The notes beneath the pieces are model-generated. The model ran no database searches. It was not told the origin of the DNA and was given only the letters and a program-made list of their open reading frames with translations. Both the position numbers and the translations under genes were made by a program. From assembly GCF_020524345.1 (NCBI RefSeq), contig NZ_JAIVLH010000033.1, forward strand, positions 1-44,648: DNA of 44,648 nt. Reading direction: 5' to 3'. Below are positions 26,291 to 34,786 of this stretch, one piece after another (positions within the stretch are counted from its first letter, which is position 1; every line of letters starts with the position of its first letter). Source of the DNA: Metabacillus niabensis (GTDB lineage: Bacteria > Bacillota > Bacilli > Bacillales > Bacillaceae).

Positions 26291-27157
26291 ATGGAGTTAG
26301 CTAAATTATATAAGACATATCAACCATTTCTCTTTTCCATTGCATACCGGATGCTTGGATCAGTTTCCGACGCAGAAGATATTGTTCATGATTTATTCCT
26401 GCAGCTTAAGCTTGAGACTGACCAAATTAAGGACATGAAGGCATATCTTGCGAAAGTGACGACGAATCGCTGTCTAAACTTTTTAAATTCGTCCCGTAAG
26501 AGAAGAGAAATTTATACAGACCCTTGGTTGCCGGAGCCTCGGGTACACCAAACAGAGCAGCCTTTAGATAAGGTTTTAATAGATGAAACAGTTTCTTATG
26601 CGTTTCTCGTTTTGCTGGATCAACTATCACCTGTTGAAAGAGCAGTGTTCGTTCTTAGAGAAGCATTTGCTTATGACTATGGGGATATTGCTAGGATACT
26701 GGAAAAGACTGAGGTGAATTGTAGAAAAATTTATAGCCGCACTAAGCGGAAATTAAAGAATGATATGCCTGTCTATCCGGAGAATACTGAACATGTTGAT
26801 CTCCTGGCAAAAACATTTATAAAAGCATCGATGACCCGAAATTTCGAGGGATTTATTGATATTCTTACAGACGATGTTGTACTTGTTACTGATGGTGGAG
26901 GCAAAGTGATTTCTGCATTAAATCCAATTGTAAATAAACAGCGTGTATCTGCCTTCCTTAAAGGAATTTCTGCTAAAGGAAGTTTCATAGGAGGACTTCT
27001 TCCGGTAATGGTCAATGGTCAAAGAGGAATCTTGCAAGTAAAAGATGGGCAGCCTACCAAAGTGATTTGTTTTGAGTTAGATTCAGAGCAAAGAAATATC
27101 CGGAAAATCTTTATAGTCAGTAACCCAGATAAATTAAAACACATCCTTATTCCTTAA
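26291..27157 (+). CDS. ECF41-type RNA polymerase sigma factor (SigJ-like)
   Basis: The protein has 288 residues. Sigma region 2 (about 8-75) and region 4 (about 100-155) are followed by a SnoaL-like C-terminal extension (about 165-288) that is typical of ECF41. The two ECF41 hallmarks are present: WLPEP (79-83) in the linker and DGGGK (201-205) in the extension. In this group the extension controls activity without a separate anti-sigma factor. The next gene on the same strand is a carboxymuconolactone decarboxylase homologue, the usual target, and a matching promoter precedes it. Confidence 0.92.
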   Translation: MELAKLYKTYQPFLFSIAYRMLGSVSDAEDIVHDLFLQLKLETDQIKDMKAYLAKVTTNRCLNFLNSSRKRREIYTDPWLPEPRVHQTEQPLDKVLIDETVSYAFLVLLDQLSPVERAVFVLREAFAYDYGDIARILEKTEVNCRKIYSRTKRKLKNDMPVYPENTEHVDLLAKTFIKASMTRNFEGFIDILTDDVVLVTDGGGKVISALNPIVNKQRVSAFLKGISAKGSFIGGLLPVMVNGQRGILQVKDGQPTKVICFELDSEQRNIRKIFIVSNPDKLKHILIP

Positions 27158-27205
27158 TACGGATAAACTGAGAGCTATTGTTCGGCTCTCATTATTTTTT
27201 TCTTA

Positions 27206-27232
27206 TGTCACAAATTAATCCTCTATATTGTC
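27206..27232 (+). promoter_or_regulatory. candidate ECF41-dependent promoter
   Basis: TGTCACA (27206-27212), 16 bp, then TGTC (27229-27232). From memory the published ECF41 target motif is TGTCACA at -35 and CGTC at -10 with about 16 bp between; here the -10 has T for C. It lies 42 bp before the decarboxylase start codon. Confidence 0.6.
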
Positions 27233-27273
27233 ATAATAGTGAAACCCTAAAAAATTATATGGAGGAGATAGAC

Positions 27274-27735
27274 ATGAAGCAACGTATAAACTATATGCAG
27301 ACAAATCAGGAAATTGTCCGATTAATGAGACAACTGGAGGACTACAAAAAAACAACAGGATTTCATCGCAAATTAATTGAATTGATTAAAATTCGTGCCT
27401 CCCAAATTAACGGATGTGCGTACTGCTTAGATATGCATACAAAAGATGCCAGAGCAATTGGTGAAACCGAACAAAGAATTTACTGTTTGAGCGGTTGGAG
27501 AGAGTCACCATTTTATCTTGAAGAGGAAAGAGTAGCACTAGAATTAACCGAGGCAGTTACAAATATTTCCGCAAACGGTGTACCAGATGATCTGTATGAG
27601 CGGGTTCGCTTTCATTTTGATGAAAAACAATTTATCGATCTTGTTACCATAATCAACACGATCAACAGCTGGAATCGATTGGCTATTTCATCCCAAAGCA
27701 TACCCGGACACTACAAACCTGCAACAGAAAAGTAA
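27274..27735 (+). CDS. carboxymuconolactone decarboxylase/AhpD-like protein
   Basis: This 153-residue protein has the AhpD-like core with the redox pair C48xxC51 and H55 (INGCAYCLDMHTKDAR). Such proteins are peroxidase or disulfide-reductase-like, and in ECF41 loci one is the main target gene. GGAGGAG is close to the ATG at 27274. A longer frame to 27178 would include the promoter motif and is unlikely to be the coding start. Confidence 0.9.
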   Translation: MKQRINYMQTNQEIVRLMRQLEDYKKTTGFHRKLIELIKIRASQINGCAYCLDMHTKDARAIGETEQRIYCLSGWRESPFYLEEERVALELTEAVTNISANGVPDDLYERVRFHFDEKQFIDLVTIINTINSWNRLAISSQSIPGHYKPATEK

Positions 27736-27742
27736 TTTCACC

Positions 27743-27786
27743 AAAAAAATCCCTTGTATTTAGAATGGATACGAGGGATTTTTTCG
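27743..27786 (+). terminator. intrinsic terminator after the AhpD-like gene
   Basis: AAAAAATCCCTTGTAT and ATACGAGGGATTTTTT pair (one wobble) around a 9-base loop, with a T-run after the stem. Confidence 0.85.
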
Positions 27787-27804
27787 CTTAGCTTTTTATT
27801 CCAC

Positions 27805-27905
27805 AAAATGGCCTTATAAATGAAAAAGAGTGACATCTTTATGCAAGAATGGCGCTTATATTTCTGAAGATCACGATTAAATTAAAGCACCCGCTCATAG
27901 TATAA
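27805..27905 (-). repeat. interspersed hairpin repeat, copy M
   Basis: AAATGGCCTTATAAATG, AAAAAGAGTGACATCTTTATG, CAAGAATGGCGCTTATATTT and a tail with ACCCGCTCATAGTATAAGG. It lies about 140 bp after the stop of the NmrA-like SDR. Confidence 0.72.
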
Positions 27906-28045
27906 GGTTAGTCCGATTTTTTTGATTTGACCCATTTCGCAACAAAACAAGTGTATTCTGCTTCAGATATTTTTTTTTTGCCTTTTCTATGCGTTGCATA
28001 TAATTAATTTCCTTTTAGGATAACAGATTTGCAAAAACATTTTGT

Positions 28046-28909
28046 TTATGAAATGACATTAACAAGTTTGTTTAGTGCTTCGTTAATTGGAGTAACTGGA
28101 CGACCAAGAACTTTCTCAAAATCATTGCTTTCAACTTCTAGTGAACCATTCCGAATGCTTTCTTGAATTCCTACTACAATCGGAATCACAAAATCAGGCA
28201 ACCCTAATCCTTTCATGATCTCTGCATATTTTTGGTCACTAACTTGTTGGACAGGTATTTCTTTATCCAATACATTACCAAGAGCAGATGCCAATTCTTC
28301 TTGAGTTAAAAGTGGACCAGAAAGTTCATACACTGTATTTTCGTGACCGTTTCCAACAAGAACTGCTGCTGCAGCATCTGCATAATCTTGTTGCAGCGCC
28401 CAACCTACTTTACCTTCTCCAGCAGAAGTTACCCATGGAGCTCCTGTAATAGCACCTTGAATGCTTCCAATTTCGTTTTCCAAATACCAATTGTTACGTA
28501 AGAAAGAATATGGGATACCTGTTTTAATGATGGCTGCTTCTGTTGCAACATGAGGTGGAGCCATTAAATTTTTACTTACTGTTGCATTGGCTATACTTGT
28601 GTAAGCAATAAATCTTACCCCTGAACGTTCAGCTGCTTGGACTGCATTAGCATGTTGTTGGATTCTTGTTTCATTGTCACCATCGGCAGAAATAATTAAT
28701 AATCGGTCAATCCCTTTAAAAGCACTATTTAATGTTTCAGGATGGTCAAAATCACCTTGACGAACTTCCAGTCCACGATTACGAAGTTCCTCTGCTTTCT
28801 CTGGATTTCGGACACTCACCACCAAATTACTTGCAGGTACGGATTTCAATAATGATTCTACAACTTTTGAACCTAATTTTCCTGTTGCTCCAGTAACTAA
28901 AATTTTCAT
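28046..28909 (-). CDS. NmrA-like SDR (QOR2-type NAD(P)H:quinone oxidoreductase)
   Basis: This 287-residue atypical SDR starts with the nucleotide-binding MKILVTGATGKLG. Segments such as FKGIDRLLIISADGDNETR and the AYTSIANA strand match NAD(P)-binding quinone oxidoreductases of the QOR2 type. The promoter lies directly before it with an operator-like palindrome in the spacer, and a divergent Rrf2 regulator is next to it. Together these suggest a thiol/quinone stress response. The GGAGG site is well placed. Confidence 0.88.
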   Translation of the reverse strand: MKILVTGATGKLGSKVVESLLKSVPASNLVVSVRNPEKAEELRNRGLEVRQGDFDHPETLNSAFKGIDRLLIISADGDNETRIQQHANAVQAAERSGVRFIAYTSIANATVSKNLMAPPHVATEAAIIKTGIPYSFLRNNWYLENEIGSIQGAITGAPWVTSAGEGKVGWALQQDYADAAAAVLVGNGHENTVYELSGPLLTQEELASALGNVLDKEIPVQQVSDQKYAEIMKGLGLPDFVIPIVVGIQESIRNGSLEVESNDFEKVLGRPVTPINEALNKLVNVIS

Positions 28910-28950
28910 TAATATTCCCTCCAGTTAAATATCATCTGTAACAATACCTA

Positions 28951-28991
28951 TTACATGTATTCATTTTAGTTACATGTAATCAATTTGTCAA
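28951..28991 (-). promoter_or_regulatory. promoter of the NmrA-like SDR with overlapping palindromes
   Basis: On the minus strand TTGACA (28986-28991) and TAAAAT (28963-28968) are spaced by exactly 17 bp. A perfect 10-bp palindrome TTACATGTAA (28970-28979) sits in the spacer, and a second TTACATGTAT (28951-28960) lies downstream of the -10. Binding of a dimeric repressor here would block transcription. Confidence 0.7.
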
Positions 28992-29029
28992 CATGTATAA
29001 TAATATATATTATTTTGTTCGTATTTTGG

Positions 29030-29059
29030 TATAATAAACTTGTAATCAATATAATTACA
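29030..29059 (+). promoter_or_regulatory. Rrf2 gene promoter element and operator
   Basis: An extended -10 TGGTATAAT (about 29027-29035) is followed by TGTAAT-N7-ATTACA (29041-29059). The half-site TTACA recurs in the SDR palindromes, so the same regulator could act on both promoters. Confidence 0.55.
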
Positions 29060-29112
29060 TGATGAAGATATAAAATAATATAAGGATTAGTTAATAAGGG
29101 TGGTGACTGAAT

Positions 29113-29547
29113 ATGTCCATCAGTAGTCGATTTGCAGTAGGAATTCATATATTGGCGCTAATTGAATTAAATAAAAAAGAAGTAACTTCTTCTGAATTTT
29201 TAGCTACGAGTGTTAACACGAACCCAGCCGTTATAAGAAAACTAATGGGAATGCTAAAAAAGGCTGGTTTGATAGAGGTACACCCAGGAATTGCAGGTGC
29301 AAAACTTGCAAAGGAACGATCATGTATCACTTTGTTCGACGTATATAAGGCAGTGAATGTTGTACAGGAAAATGAGTTGTTTAGCATACATGAACGTCCA
29401 CATCCTGATTGTCCCGTAGGTAGGAACATCCAAAATACAATTGAACCATTATTCACAGCAGCACAATTGGCAATGGAGAAGGTTTTAAGAAATGTTACTT
29501 TAGAAGATGTTGTGAGAGACATTGCTACTAAAGAAAAGATCTGTTAG
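29113..29547 (+). CDS. Rrf2-family transcriptional regulator (YwnA-like)
   Basis: The 144-residue protein has the Rrf2 winged helix (residues 1-80, NPAVIRKLMGMLKKAGLIE). The C-terminal HPDCPVG has a single conserved Cys100 instead of the three cysteines of iron-sulfur members, as in YwnA-like thiol or peroxide sensors. It is divergent from the quinone oxidoreductase-like SDR and probably represses it. Confidence 0.87.
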   Translation: MSISSRFAVGIHILALIELNKKEVTSSEFLATSVNTNPAVIRKLMGMLKKAGLIEVHPGIAGAKLAKERSCITLFDVYKAVNVVQENELFSIHERPHPDCPVGRNIQNTIEPLFTAAQLAMEKVLRNVTLEDVVRDIATKEKIC

Positions 29548-29576
29548 AAAAGGCATTCCGAAGGAATGTCTTTTCT
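29546..29576 (+). terminator. intrinsic terminator after rrf2 gene
   Basis: AGAAAAGGCATTCC and GGAATGTCTTTTCT form a hairpin with a GAA loop; the stem ends in its own A/T run, so it may also work in the minus direction. Confidence 0.75.
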
Positions 29577-29586
29577 CTTTCAACTT

Positions 29587-29835
29587 AAACTAACATGCCC
29601 GTAGTTTAAGTTGATTGCTTCACAGTTCTTAGTTGTTGTTCCACAATCTTGCCTGATTGATAAAGATAGAGATATGAATAGAATCCGGCACTTCTCTTCT
29701 TCTAGATGTGTTAATAACACTTATCGTTAGTTCCGGATATAATAAAAAACGTCTCAATCCCAGTACTATCAAGGGATTAAGACGTTTTTCACTCATTTTC
29801 AGTTGTGTTAATAGATATTTTACAAGATGTAGAAT
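29587..29835 (-). repeat. type-2 interspersed repeat, copy 2
   Basis: It shares TCCACAATCTTGCCTGATTG, GATAGAGATATGAATAGAAT, GTGTTAATAACACTTATCG and a hairpin (29745-29788) with the copies at 11215 and 39790. A 70-codon minus frame across it is not a separate gene. Confidence 0.7.
29745..29788 (-). terminator. terminator-like hairpin inside type-2 repeat copy 2
   Basis: AAAACGTCTCAATCCC pairs with GGGATTAAGACGTTTT. Compared with copy 1 the pair C:G in GCC/GGC has become T:A in GTC/GAC, which retains pairing. Confidence 0.65.
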
Positions 29836-30025
29836 CATCAAGAATAATAGGGAGTTTCCTCCCTCTCTTAAAAACTGTTCGATATGATATCGAAGTGAAA
29901 AAGCATCTAACTAGCTAAATTAGAAATAATATAAAATTATATCTTCAACTCTCGTACTTGATTGGTGAATATTGTTATTGAACTACAATTTCGTTTTTAT
30001 TATTTAATCGCTTGTAAATCCTCAA

Positions 30026-30640
30026 TTAGTTATTTATATATTTCTCAAATATTGCTCCAAAATCTTTCTCATGGTATTTTTCACGAGCTGAAGTTAACCA
30101 TTGAAAACTGAATTCTGTTAATCCTTTGTATGTATCTGCTAAATTGTTATCATCTGTTCTAGCATTTTGTAACACCGACACAGCTTTATCTAAACTTTGA
30201 GATGCAAAGTCTAAGGTTATTCCATTTTCATAGGTAATTTCTGAAATTTGAAGGAGTGCTTTATAAAGATCTTTTAATTGTTCGATTTGATCTTTTCTCA
30301 CATCAATATCAATTCTTTCATTACCAATGTTGAATTTAATTTCGACATCCATATCAAGTTTTCCTGCTGTTTCAAGCATTACCCCTGATATTTTATGCTG
30401 AGAATATGGATAACGTTTTAACGTTCTTTTAGAGGAAGCCGCACTAGTACCATCTACATGGATAATCGCTAGATTAGTAAAGCAATATTCATCCGCCTTT
30501 GTTTTTATTAGAAAGTAAATTTTCTCCTGATCTTCATGCATAACATAATCATCAGCATCCGTTTTATCAAAGTCCGAAGGCTGGATTATTGTCCCAATAT
30601 CAGACAAGCCTAACGCGTCTGCAGCAATTTTTTTAAACAT
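30026..30640 (-). CDS. yvbH: YvbH-like PH-domain protein
   Basis: This 204-residue protein matches B. subtilis YvbH from the start: MFKKIAADALGLSDIG and EKIYFLIKTKADEYCFTNLA. An N-terminal bacterial PH domain (about 15-130) is followed by a helical YvbH-specific oligomerisation region. It lacks membrane segments. Its biological role is unknown. The ATG at 30640 has GGAAGGG upstream and corresponds to the family start; the longer frame from 30658 is not used. Confidence 0.9.
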   Translation of the reverse strand: MFKKIAADALGLSDIGTIIQPSDFDKTDADDYVMHEDQEKIYFLIKTKADEYCFTNLAIIHVDGTSAASSKRTLKRYPYSQHKISGVMLETAGKLDMDVEIKFNIGNERIDIDVRKDQIEQLKDLYKALLQISEITYENGITLDFASQSLDKAVSVLQNARTDDNNLADTYKGLTEFSFQWLTSAREKYHEKDFGAIFEKYINN

Positions 30641-30809
30641 TTTATCCCTTCCTCTCAAATATGTTGAAGAACTCCTAAATTATAACAACAAGGACTAGAA
30701 ATTGGAACACTCTTTTTGACTGGCCACAACTCCGAAAAAAATAAATGAATAGCTAAACCAATGAAATATATGCTTCAGTAAAGGATTTTTATAAAACGTC
30801 ACTTACTTA

Positions 30810-31259
30810 TTAGTTACCGAGTTGTTCCGCCAAACCAATAAGAAGTCCTTCGATTCCACGAATGTAGCAGAGCCGATACGAGTCCTCGTACTGAACCACA
30901 TCACCAACGAGCTGAGCACCATACCTAGTGAGTCTGGATACCATTTCATCAATGTCTTCAACGGTGAACATGACGCGAAGATAACCAAGGGCATTTACAG
31001 GAGCAGTCCGGTGATCTGATATAGTAGGTGGGGAGAGAAATTTCGAAAGTTCAAGTCGGCTGTGGCCATCCGGGGTAACCATCATAGCGATCTCTACGCA
31101 TTGACTACCCAATCCGGTTACTCGACCAGCCCATTCACCTTCGACAGTGGCTCGCCCTTCGAGTTTCAAGCCAATCTCCTCAAAGAAAGAGATTGCGTCA
31201 TCAAGGGATTCTACAACGATACCGACATTGTCCATTCTTAGTAATTTGTTTTTTTCCAC
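30810..31259 (-). CDS. VOC-family (glyoxalase-like) protein
   Basis: This 149-residue protein has two beta-alpha-beta-beta-beta modules typical of the vicinal oxygen chelate superfamily (DNVGIVVESLDDAISFFEEI and GYLRVMFTVEDIDEMVSRL). Such proteins include lyases, dioxygenases and antibiotic-binding proteins; the substrate is not evident. GTG at 31257-31259 is the start, with AAGGAG 9 nt upstream. The gene has higher GC than its neighbours, which hints at transfer. Confidence 0.85.
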   Translation of the reverse strand: MEKNKLLRMDNVGIVVESLDDAISFFEEIGLKLEGRATVEGEWAGRVTGLGSQCVEIAMMVTPDGHSRLELSKFLSPPTISDHRTAPVNALGYLRVMFTVEDIDEMVSRLTRYGAQLVGDVVQYEDSYRLCYIRGIEGLLIGLAEQLGN

Positions 31260-31650
31260 AGTTTTATCTCCTTATCTGTAAAAATTTATTATTTGATCAC
31301 CTTCATAATTATTGTATTGAAGAGTTACAAATTTCAAACAAAAAACACATTGTCATAGTTCAGAATAATAAAAAAAGTTTCAGTATTGTAAAATGTGAAA
31401 TCAGGTTTTTGGGTATGTCATATACCATTATGCCCCTTTTGGTCGACCTGTAATTCCACTTGATACATAATGGCTCAGGTATCTGATTCAAAAACTACTG
31501 TCGTTGGTTCAACCGTTAATTAGAGAGCGATTACACCTTGTTAAAAATCACTGTTTATATCATATTTCTACTACTTTCATTAAATTCCTTTTTCCTTACG
31601 AACTCGTCTATAGTAAAAAAAACTTCACCTTGAGTAAACTTTAAAAAATA
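31260..31650. other. gene-free stretch of about 400 bp
   Basis: No convincing frame or RNA motif is visible. It is AT-rich; short inverted repeats exist but none with a T-run. It lies between the VOC gene and the terminator of the small basic protein gene. Confidence 0.3.
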
Positions 31651-31689
31651 GAAAACACCGTGTGATTGTATCATCAATACGGTGTGTTT
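31651..31689 (-). terminator. intrinsic terminator after the small basic protein gene
   Basis: On the minus strand AAACACACCGTATTGATG and ACACGGTGTTTTC form a hairpin with a T-run. It lies just after the gene's stop at 31707. Confidence 0.75.
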
Positions 31690-31706
31690 GATCCAATATA
31701 ATTTTA

Positions 31707-31919
31707 TTAGCTTCCCATTTTCCTACGTGTATTACTAGTTTTTTTGGCTTGCTGACTTTTCATCTTTTGATTTTGAGCTAATCCTTTATTTGCCTGTTTT
31801 CCATTTTGTTGAGCTTGTTTTTTATTTGCAAGTTGTTGTTTCATTAACTCCTGTAAGCTAACCTTTTTCTTTTCTGTTGGTTGTGTATTTTGTTCGTTAT
31901 TATTTTCATGATTTGACAT
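31707..31919 (-). CDS. small basic low-complexity protein (70 aa)
   Basis: The protein is rich in Gln, Asn and Lys (about half of the residues) and has no membrane segment: MSNHENNNEQNTQPTEKKK, then VSLQELMKQQLANKKQAQQN, ending KTSNTRRKMGS. AGGAG is well placed before the ATG and a terminator follows, so it is a real gene. It is probably intrinsically disordered, possibly nucleic-acid binding, but I do not recognise it. Confidence 0.65.
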   Translation of the reverse strand: MSNHENNNEQNTQPTEKKKVSLQELMKQQLANKKQAQQNGKQANKGLAQNQKMKSQQAKKTSNTRRKMGS

Positions 31920-32189
31920 TGTGATATCTCCTTTATCGTTAAAAATACTTTATAAGCTTTAACAGTACTTTACAATCAATTATAATACAATATTAATAAA
32001 TAAACTAAACATAATAGGGAATTTCTTTACACTGTACACTTTTATCCAATTGGATCAATATTTAACTTAGTCTAGTTAGATAGTATGTGACATGTCATCT
32101 TCAACACTCGGGCTCAGATTGTTGAGTTCACGATTGAAAATAAACTCCCGTTACTTTAACGATGATAATAATACAATATAGTTTAGTTA

Positions 32190-32513
32190 TTAGTGTGGTA
32201 TTGAATTATTTGCAAGATAAAAAGCCATAAATATACTAAAGCAACCTAATAAAATAAGAATTGTAAAAACAACCTTTTTCCCTATCTGTCCTATGAAATA
32301 GATGTTCACTAAAAGGGTATAGATAATCGCACTTCCACCAATAAAAAGCAAAAACTCTTTCGTGTCATCACTAGAAGGGAGTGGATTTGTCACATTACTT
32401 AATACTAACCCACAAAAAATGAATATACCTATCATATTTAGTAATTTTCTCATACTTATTTCTTTTTTGGTTACAATTTTGACGTTTCGAGACGTTTGGA
32501 CATTGGTCTCCAA
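32190..32513 (-). CDS. small membrane protein (107 aa)
   Basis: Three membrane segments are predicted in the order 25-42, 54-73 and 80-101, after a polar N-terminus. The start TTG at 32513 has GGAGG with 7-nt spacing; the internal ATG at 32453 has only a weak site. The family is not recognised. It has no operon partner. Confidence 0.6.
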   Translation of the reverse strand: METNVQTSRNVKIVTKKEISMRKLLNMIGIFIFCGLVLSNVTNPLPSSDDTKEFLLFIGGSAIIYTLLVNIYFIGQIGKKVVFTILILLGCFSIFMAFYLANNSIPH

Positions 32514-32661
32514 AATGACACCTCCACTGTTTAAGACATTAATAATTATACGGATAAAAAAATAAATGTTTCATAAATTCTCCATGTTACTTATTAAACG
32601 ATCTTGCATGTTGACCATTTCAAACTTTCATTTCTCAATTACTAGATTAATTTGAACCTAA

Positions 32662-32716
32662 ACAGAAATAAGCACCTTCCCTTATTCTAGAATGGCGCTT
32701 CTACTTTTACGATGGT
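32662..32716 (-). repeat. interspersed hairpin repeat, copy N
   Basis: AATAAGCACCTTCCCTTATTC, TAGAATGGCGCTTCTAC and GATGG. It lies 74 bp after the stop of the macrolide phosphotransferase gene. Confidence 0.7.
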
Positions 32717-32789
32717 CCTTTTTGGATTTCACTTTCTTCATTGAATATAATATATCTAACTTACCCTTAGTTGGTCTTAACTTTTTTCC

Positions 32790-33692
32790 TCATGTTAGTT
32801 CTAACGCTTGTTTTGCCATATTCAAGTACTCTTCACTACCTGATACAAATGCAAATTCTGCGATTGCAACAGGATATGCCGCTTCTAATTCAATAATATG
32901 TTCTTTCATTTTCGGCCAAACATATCCCCCTGCTTCTTTGTAGGCATTGAGTAATAATTTGAGCCCCTCTTCACCAAATGTCCTATAAAGTACGACGAAA
33001 TCATTCGATACATCAGACACCTTTGCTTCAGTCCAATCAATCAAACCAGTTACGTTTCCTACTTGATCAATCAGAATATGACCTGCATGAACATCGCCGT
33101 GAATGAGTCCTGTTTTCTTTGGCCACATTTCATCATTACTTATCCATGACTGCCATCTGGCCCACAGCGAATCCCCTACTCCGATTTTATTGTTCACAGC
33201 ATTCATTCTTTCTTTCATTGATTGTCTTGCTTCTTCAGGTGTTTGAACGGTTAACCCAACATTCTTCGCCTTTTCTATAGGAACATGATGCAAAGCTACA
33301 AGTGCTTTTCCAAGTGTCTTGTAAAAACAATCTGGCACATTGTTAATATCAAGTACCCACACGTAATTTTGTATCTCGTGATCAATTGTCCCCGCAGGAA
33401 CTCCAGTTAACTTCTTATAAGCAATTAACTCGTCTGAATAAATTGACCAAAACGGTGCCTCAAAAACAGTAGTGTGCTCAGCTACCAAGTCTAGTGCTTT
33501 TTTCTCTTCCTTTGTTCTTGGCATAACATCTTCACGTCTAGGTAAGCGTAATACCCACTCTTTTTCTTGCTGATCAACAGCGAATACGACTTGAAAGTCC
33601 AGGCCTGATTCATTAAATTCTAAGGAATCAGGATTTAGGAACAGCCCCTGTCTAGCAGCAATCTCTAAAACTGTTTTTTTCGAGTTACTCAT
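32790..33692 (-). CDS. macrolide 2'-phosphotransferase (Mph family)
   Basis: This 300-residue kinase has the Mph-type APH fold: [11 protein letters not shown] in the N-lobe, the catalytic Asp200 in [11 protein letters not shown] and the metal ligand Asp219 in [12 protein letters not shown]. The segment RLPRREDV is characteristic of Mph enzymes, which inactivate macrolides by phosphorylating the 2'-OH of desosamine. Chromosomal versions occur in several Bacillus groups. No mobile element adjoins it, so it is likely intrinsic. I do not assign a subclass letter. Confidence 0.88.
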   Translation of the reverse strand: MSNSKKTVLEIAARQGLFLNPDSLEFNESGLDFQVVFAVDQQEKEWVLRLPRREDVMPRTKEEKKALDLVAEHTTVFEAPFWSIYSDELIAYKKLTGVPAGTIDHEIQNYVWVLDINNVPDCFYKTLGKALVALHHVPIEKAKNVGLTVQTPEEARQSMKERMNAVNNKIGVGDSLWARWQSWISNDEMWPKKTGLIHGDVHAGHILIDQVGNVTGLIDWTEAKVSDVSNDFVVLYRTFGEEGLKLLLNAYKEAGGYVWPKMKEHIIELEAAYPVAIAEFAFVSGSEEYLNMAKQALELT

Positions 33693-33747
33693 TTTATCAC
33701 TTCCTACTCAAAATTTAAGGTCATGCGCATGTTTGTGGAAGATAAAG

Positions 33748-33761
33748 TGTGAAATTTCACA
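33748..33761. promoter_or_regulatory. perfect 14-bp palindrome upstream of mph
   Basis: TGTGAAATTTCACA lies about 56 bp before the mph start codon. It resembles a Crp-like site with a short 4-bp spacer. It may be an operator, but nothing in the window identifies its regulator. Confidence 0.4.
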
Positions 33762-33875
33762 ATAAATAGGTATTCGACATCATTTTCTTTACTCCTTTTC
33801 CTCAACCAAATGTCTTTTTAGAACACAAAAAAAGCAGTCGTATTAACCGCTTTTTCCCTTTCTAATAGATCATAT

Positions 33876-33924
33876 GATAAAGAGCGCATACCTTATTCAA
33901 GAATAGAGCTGGATTGTAGAATGA
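33876..33924 (-). repeat. interspersed hairpin repeat, copy O
   Basis: AAAGAGCGCATACCTTATTC, AAGAATAGAGCTGGATTG and TAGAATGAC. It lies 91 bp after the CBO0543-family gene stop. Confidence 0.68.
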
Positions 33925-34014
33925 CAAAAACAGATTTTTTATGAATGGTCAGTTTAAAAAAGATTCTTTCCTATTAATCCGATGGGTACCAGAAAAATAA
34001 TTATTGCCTCATCT

Positions 34015-34572
34015 TTATTTTAACTCCTCAAAATTCTTTCCAGTAACAAGGAAATACCCAATTAGAAATATTACCATATGGATAGGAAATGAATACAAAT
34101 GGTTCCATTTTAATGATTGATAAAATCCAAGCCATTCAAAAAAAGGTTCCCCTACAAAAGAGCAAAAAATTGCGTAGAGAACCGCTTTTAAAATCGGAGA
34201 AATAGTTGGCTTTATTTGCACAAAAATTAGAAAAGTTATAGGAAGAAGACTTAGATCCCAAGGTACGAAAGATGGCAAGAAAGGCAGTGGTTCATATCGG
34301 TAATCCCAATACCCCAATTCTGAACCTAAAGAATCTAGAAATATTGAAATGAACATGATAAAAAATGCTCCATATAATAAACGATGTGTAGACTCCTTTT
34401 TTCTATATTTCCACCATAAAATCCAGGGAATAATTGAGAGGAAGATACAAAACCACCATTGCCAAGATAAAAACACATATTCAAACCATATATCATGATC
34501 TTTTTGATCAACCTTGACTAACTCCTTATATACATCATCTATTTTTTTTGCAGCTTCTTCTGGAATCATCAT
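34015..34572 (-). CDS. CBO0543-family membrane protein
   Basis: The 185-residue protein has about five membrane helices after a charged N-terminal helix (EEAAKKIDDVYKELVKVDQK). Family features are WKYRKKESTHRLLYGAFF, SELGYWDYRYEPLP and the tryptophan-rich start SWQWWFC. Members often occur near sporulation or stress genes, but no function is known. The product at 9767-10234 appears to be a distant relative. Confidence 0.8.
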   Translation of the reverse strand: MMIPEEAAKKIDDVYKELVKVDQKDHDIWFEYVFLSWQWWFCIFLSIIPWILWWKYRKKESTHRLLYGAFFIMFISIFLDSLGSELGYWDYRYEPLPFLPSFVPWDLSLLPITFLIFVQIKPTISPILKAVLYAIFCSFVGEPFFEWLGFYQSLKWNHLYSFPIHMVIFLIGYFLVTGKNFEELK

Positions 34573-34698
34573 ATCTAGTTCCTTTTATAAGTACTCCATC
34601 TAATTATCACCATATAAAAGATATTTTTTTCTAGAATCTTGGTAATTATTCAAAAATCTTCAACCAATGCTCATATAGTTATCTATCCTCTTTTTAAA

Positions 34699-34752
34699 AG
34701 GATAAAAAAGCACCATTCTTATACAAGAACAGCGCTCTACAGTTGAAGAATA
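34699..34752 (-). repeat. interspersed hairpin repeat, copy P
   Basis: GATAAAAAAGCACCATTC, TTATACAAGAACAGCGCTC and TACAGTTGAAGAATATA. It lies 35 bp after the VanZ-like gene stop. On the minus strand a TTTTTT run follows the stem. Confidence 0.72.
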
Positions 34753-34786
34753 TATATTTATATTTGCTGGTTTCATAAGTAACTTA

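Larger units (their letters stand above)
33693..34014. other. upstream region of mph with palindrome and repeat
   Basis: It holds the palindrome at 33748-33761, a short perfect palindrome CATGCGCATG (33722-33731), a weak hairpin with A/T runs at 33826-33853 and hairpin repeat copy O. No coding frame is convincing. Confidence 0.35.
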
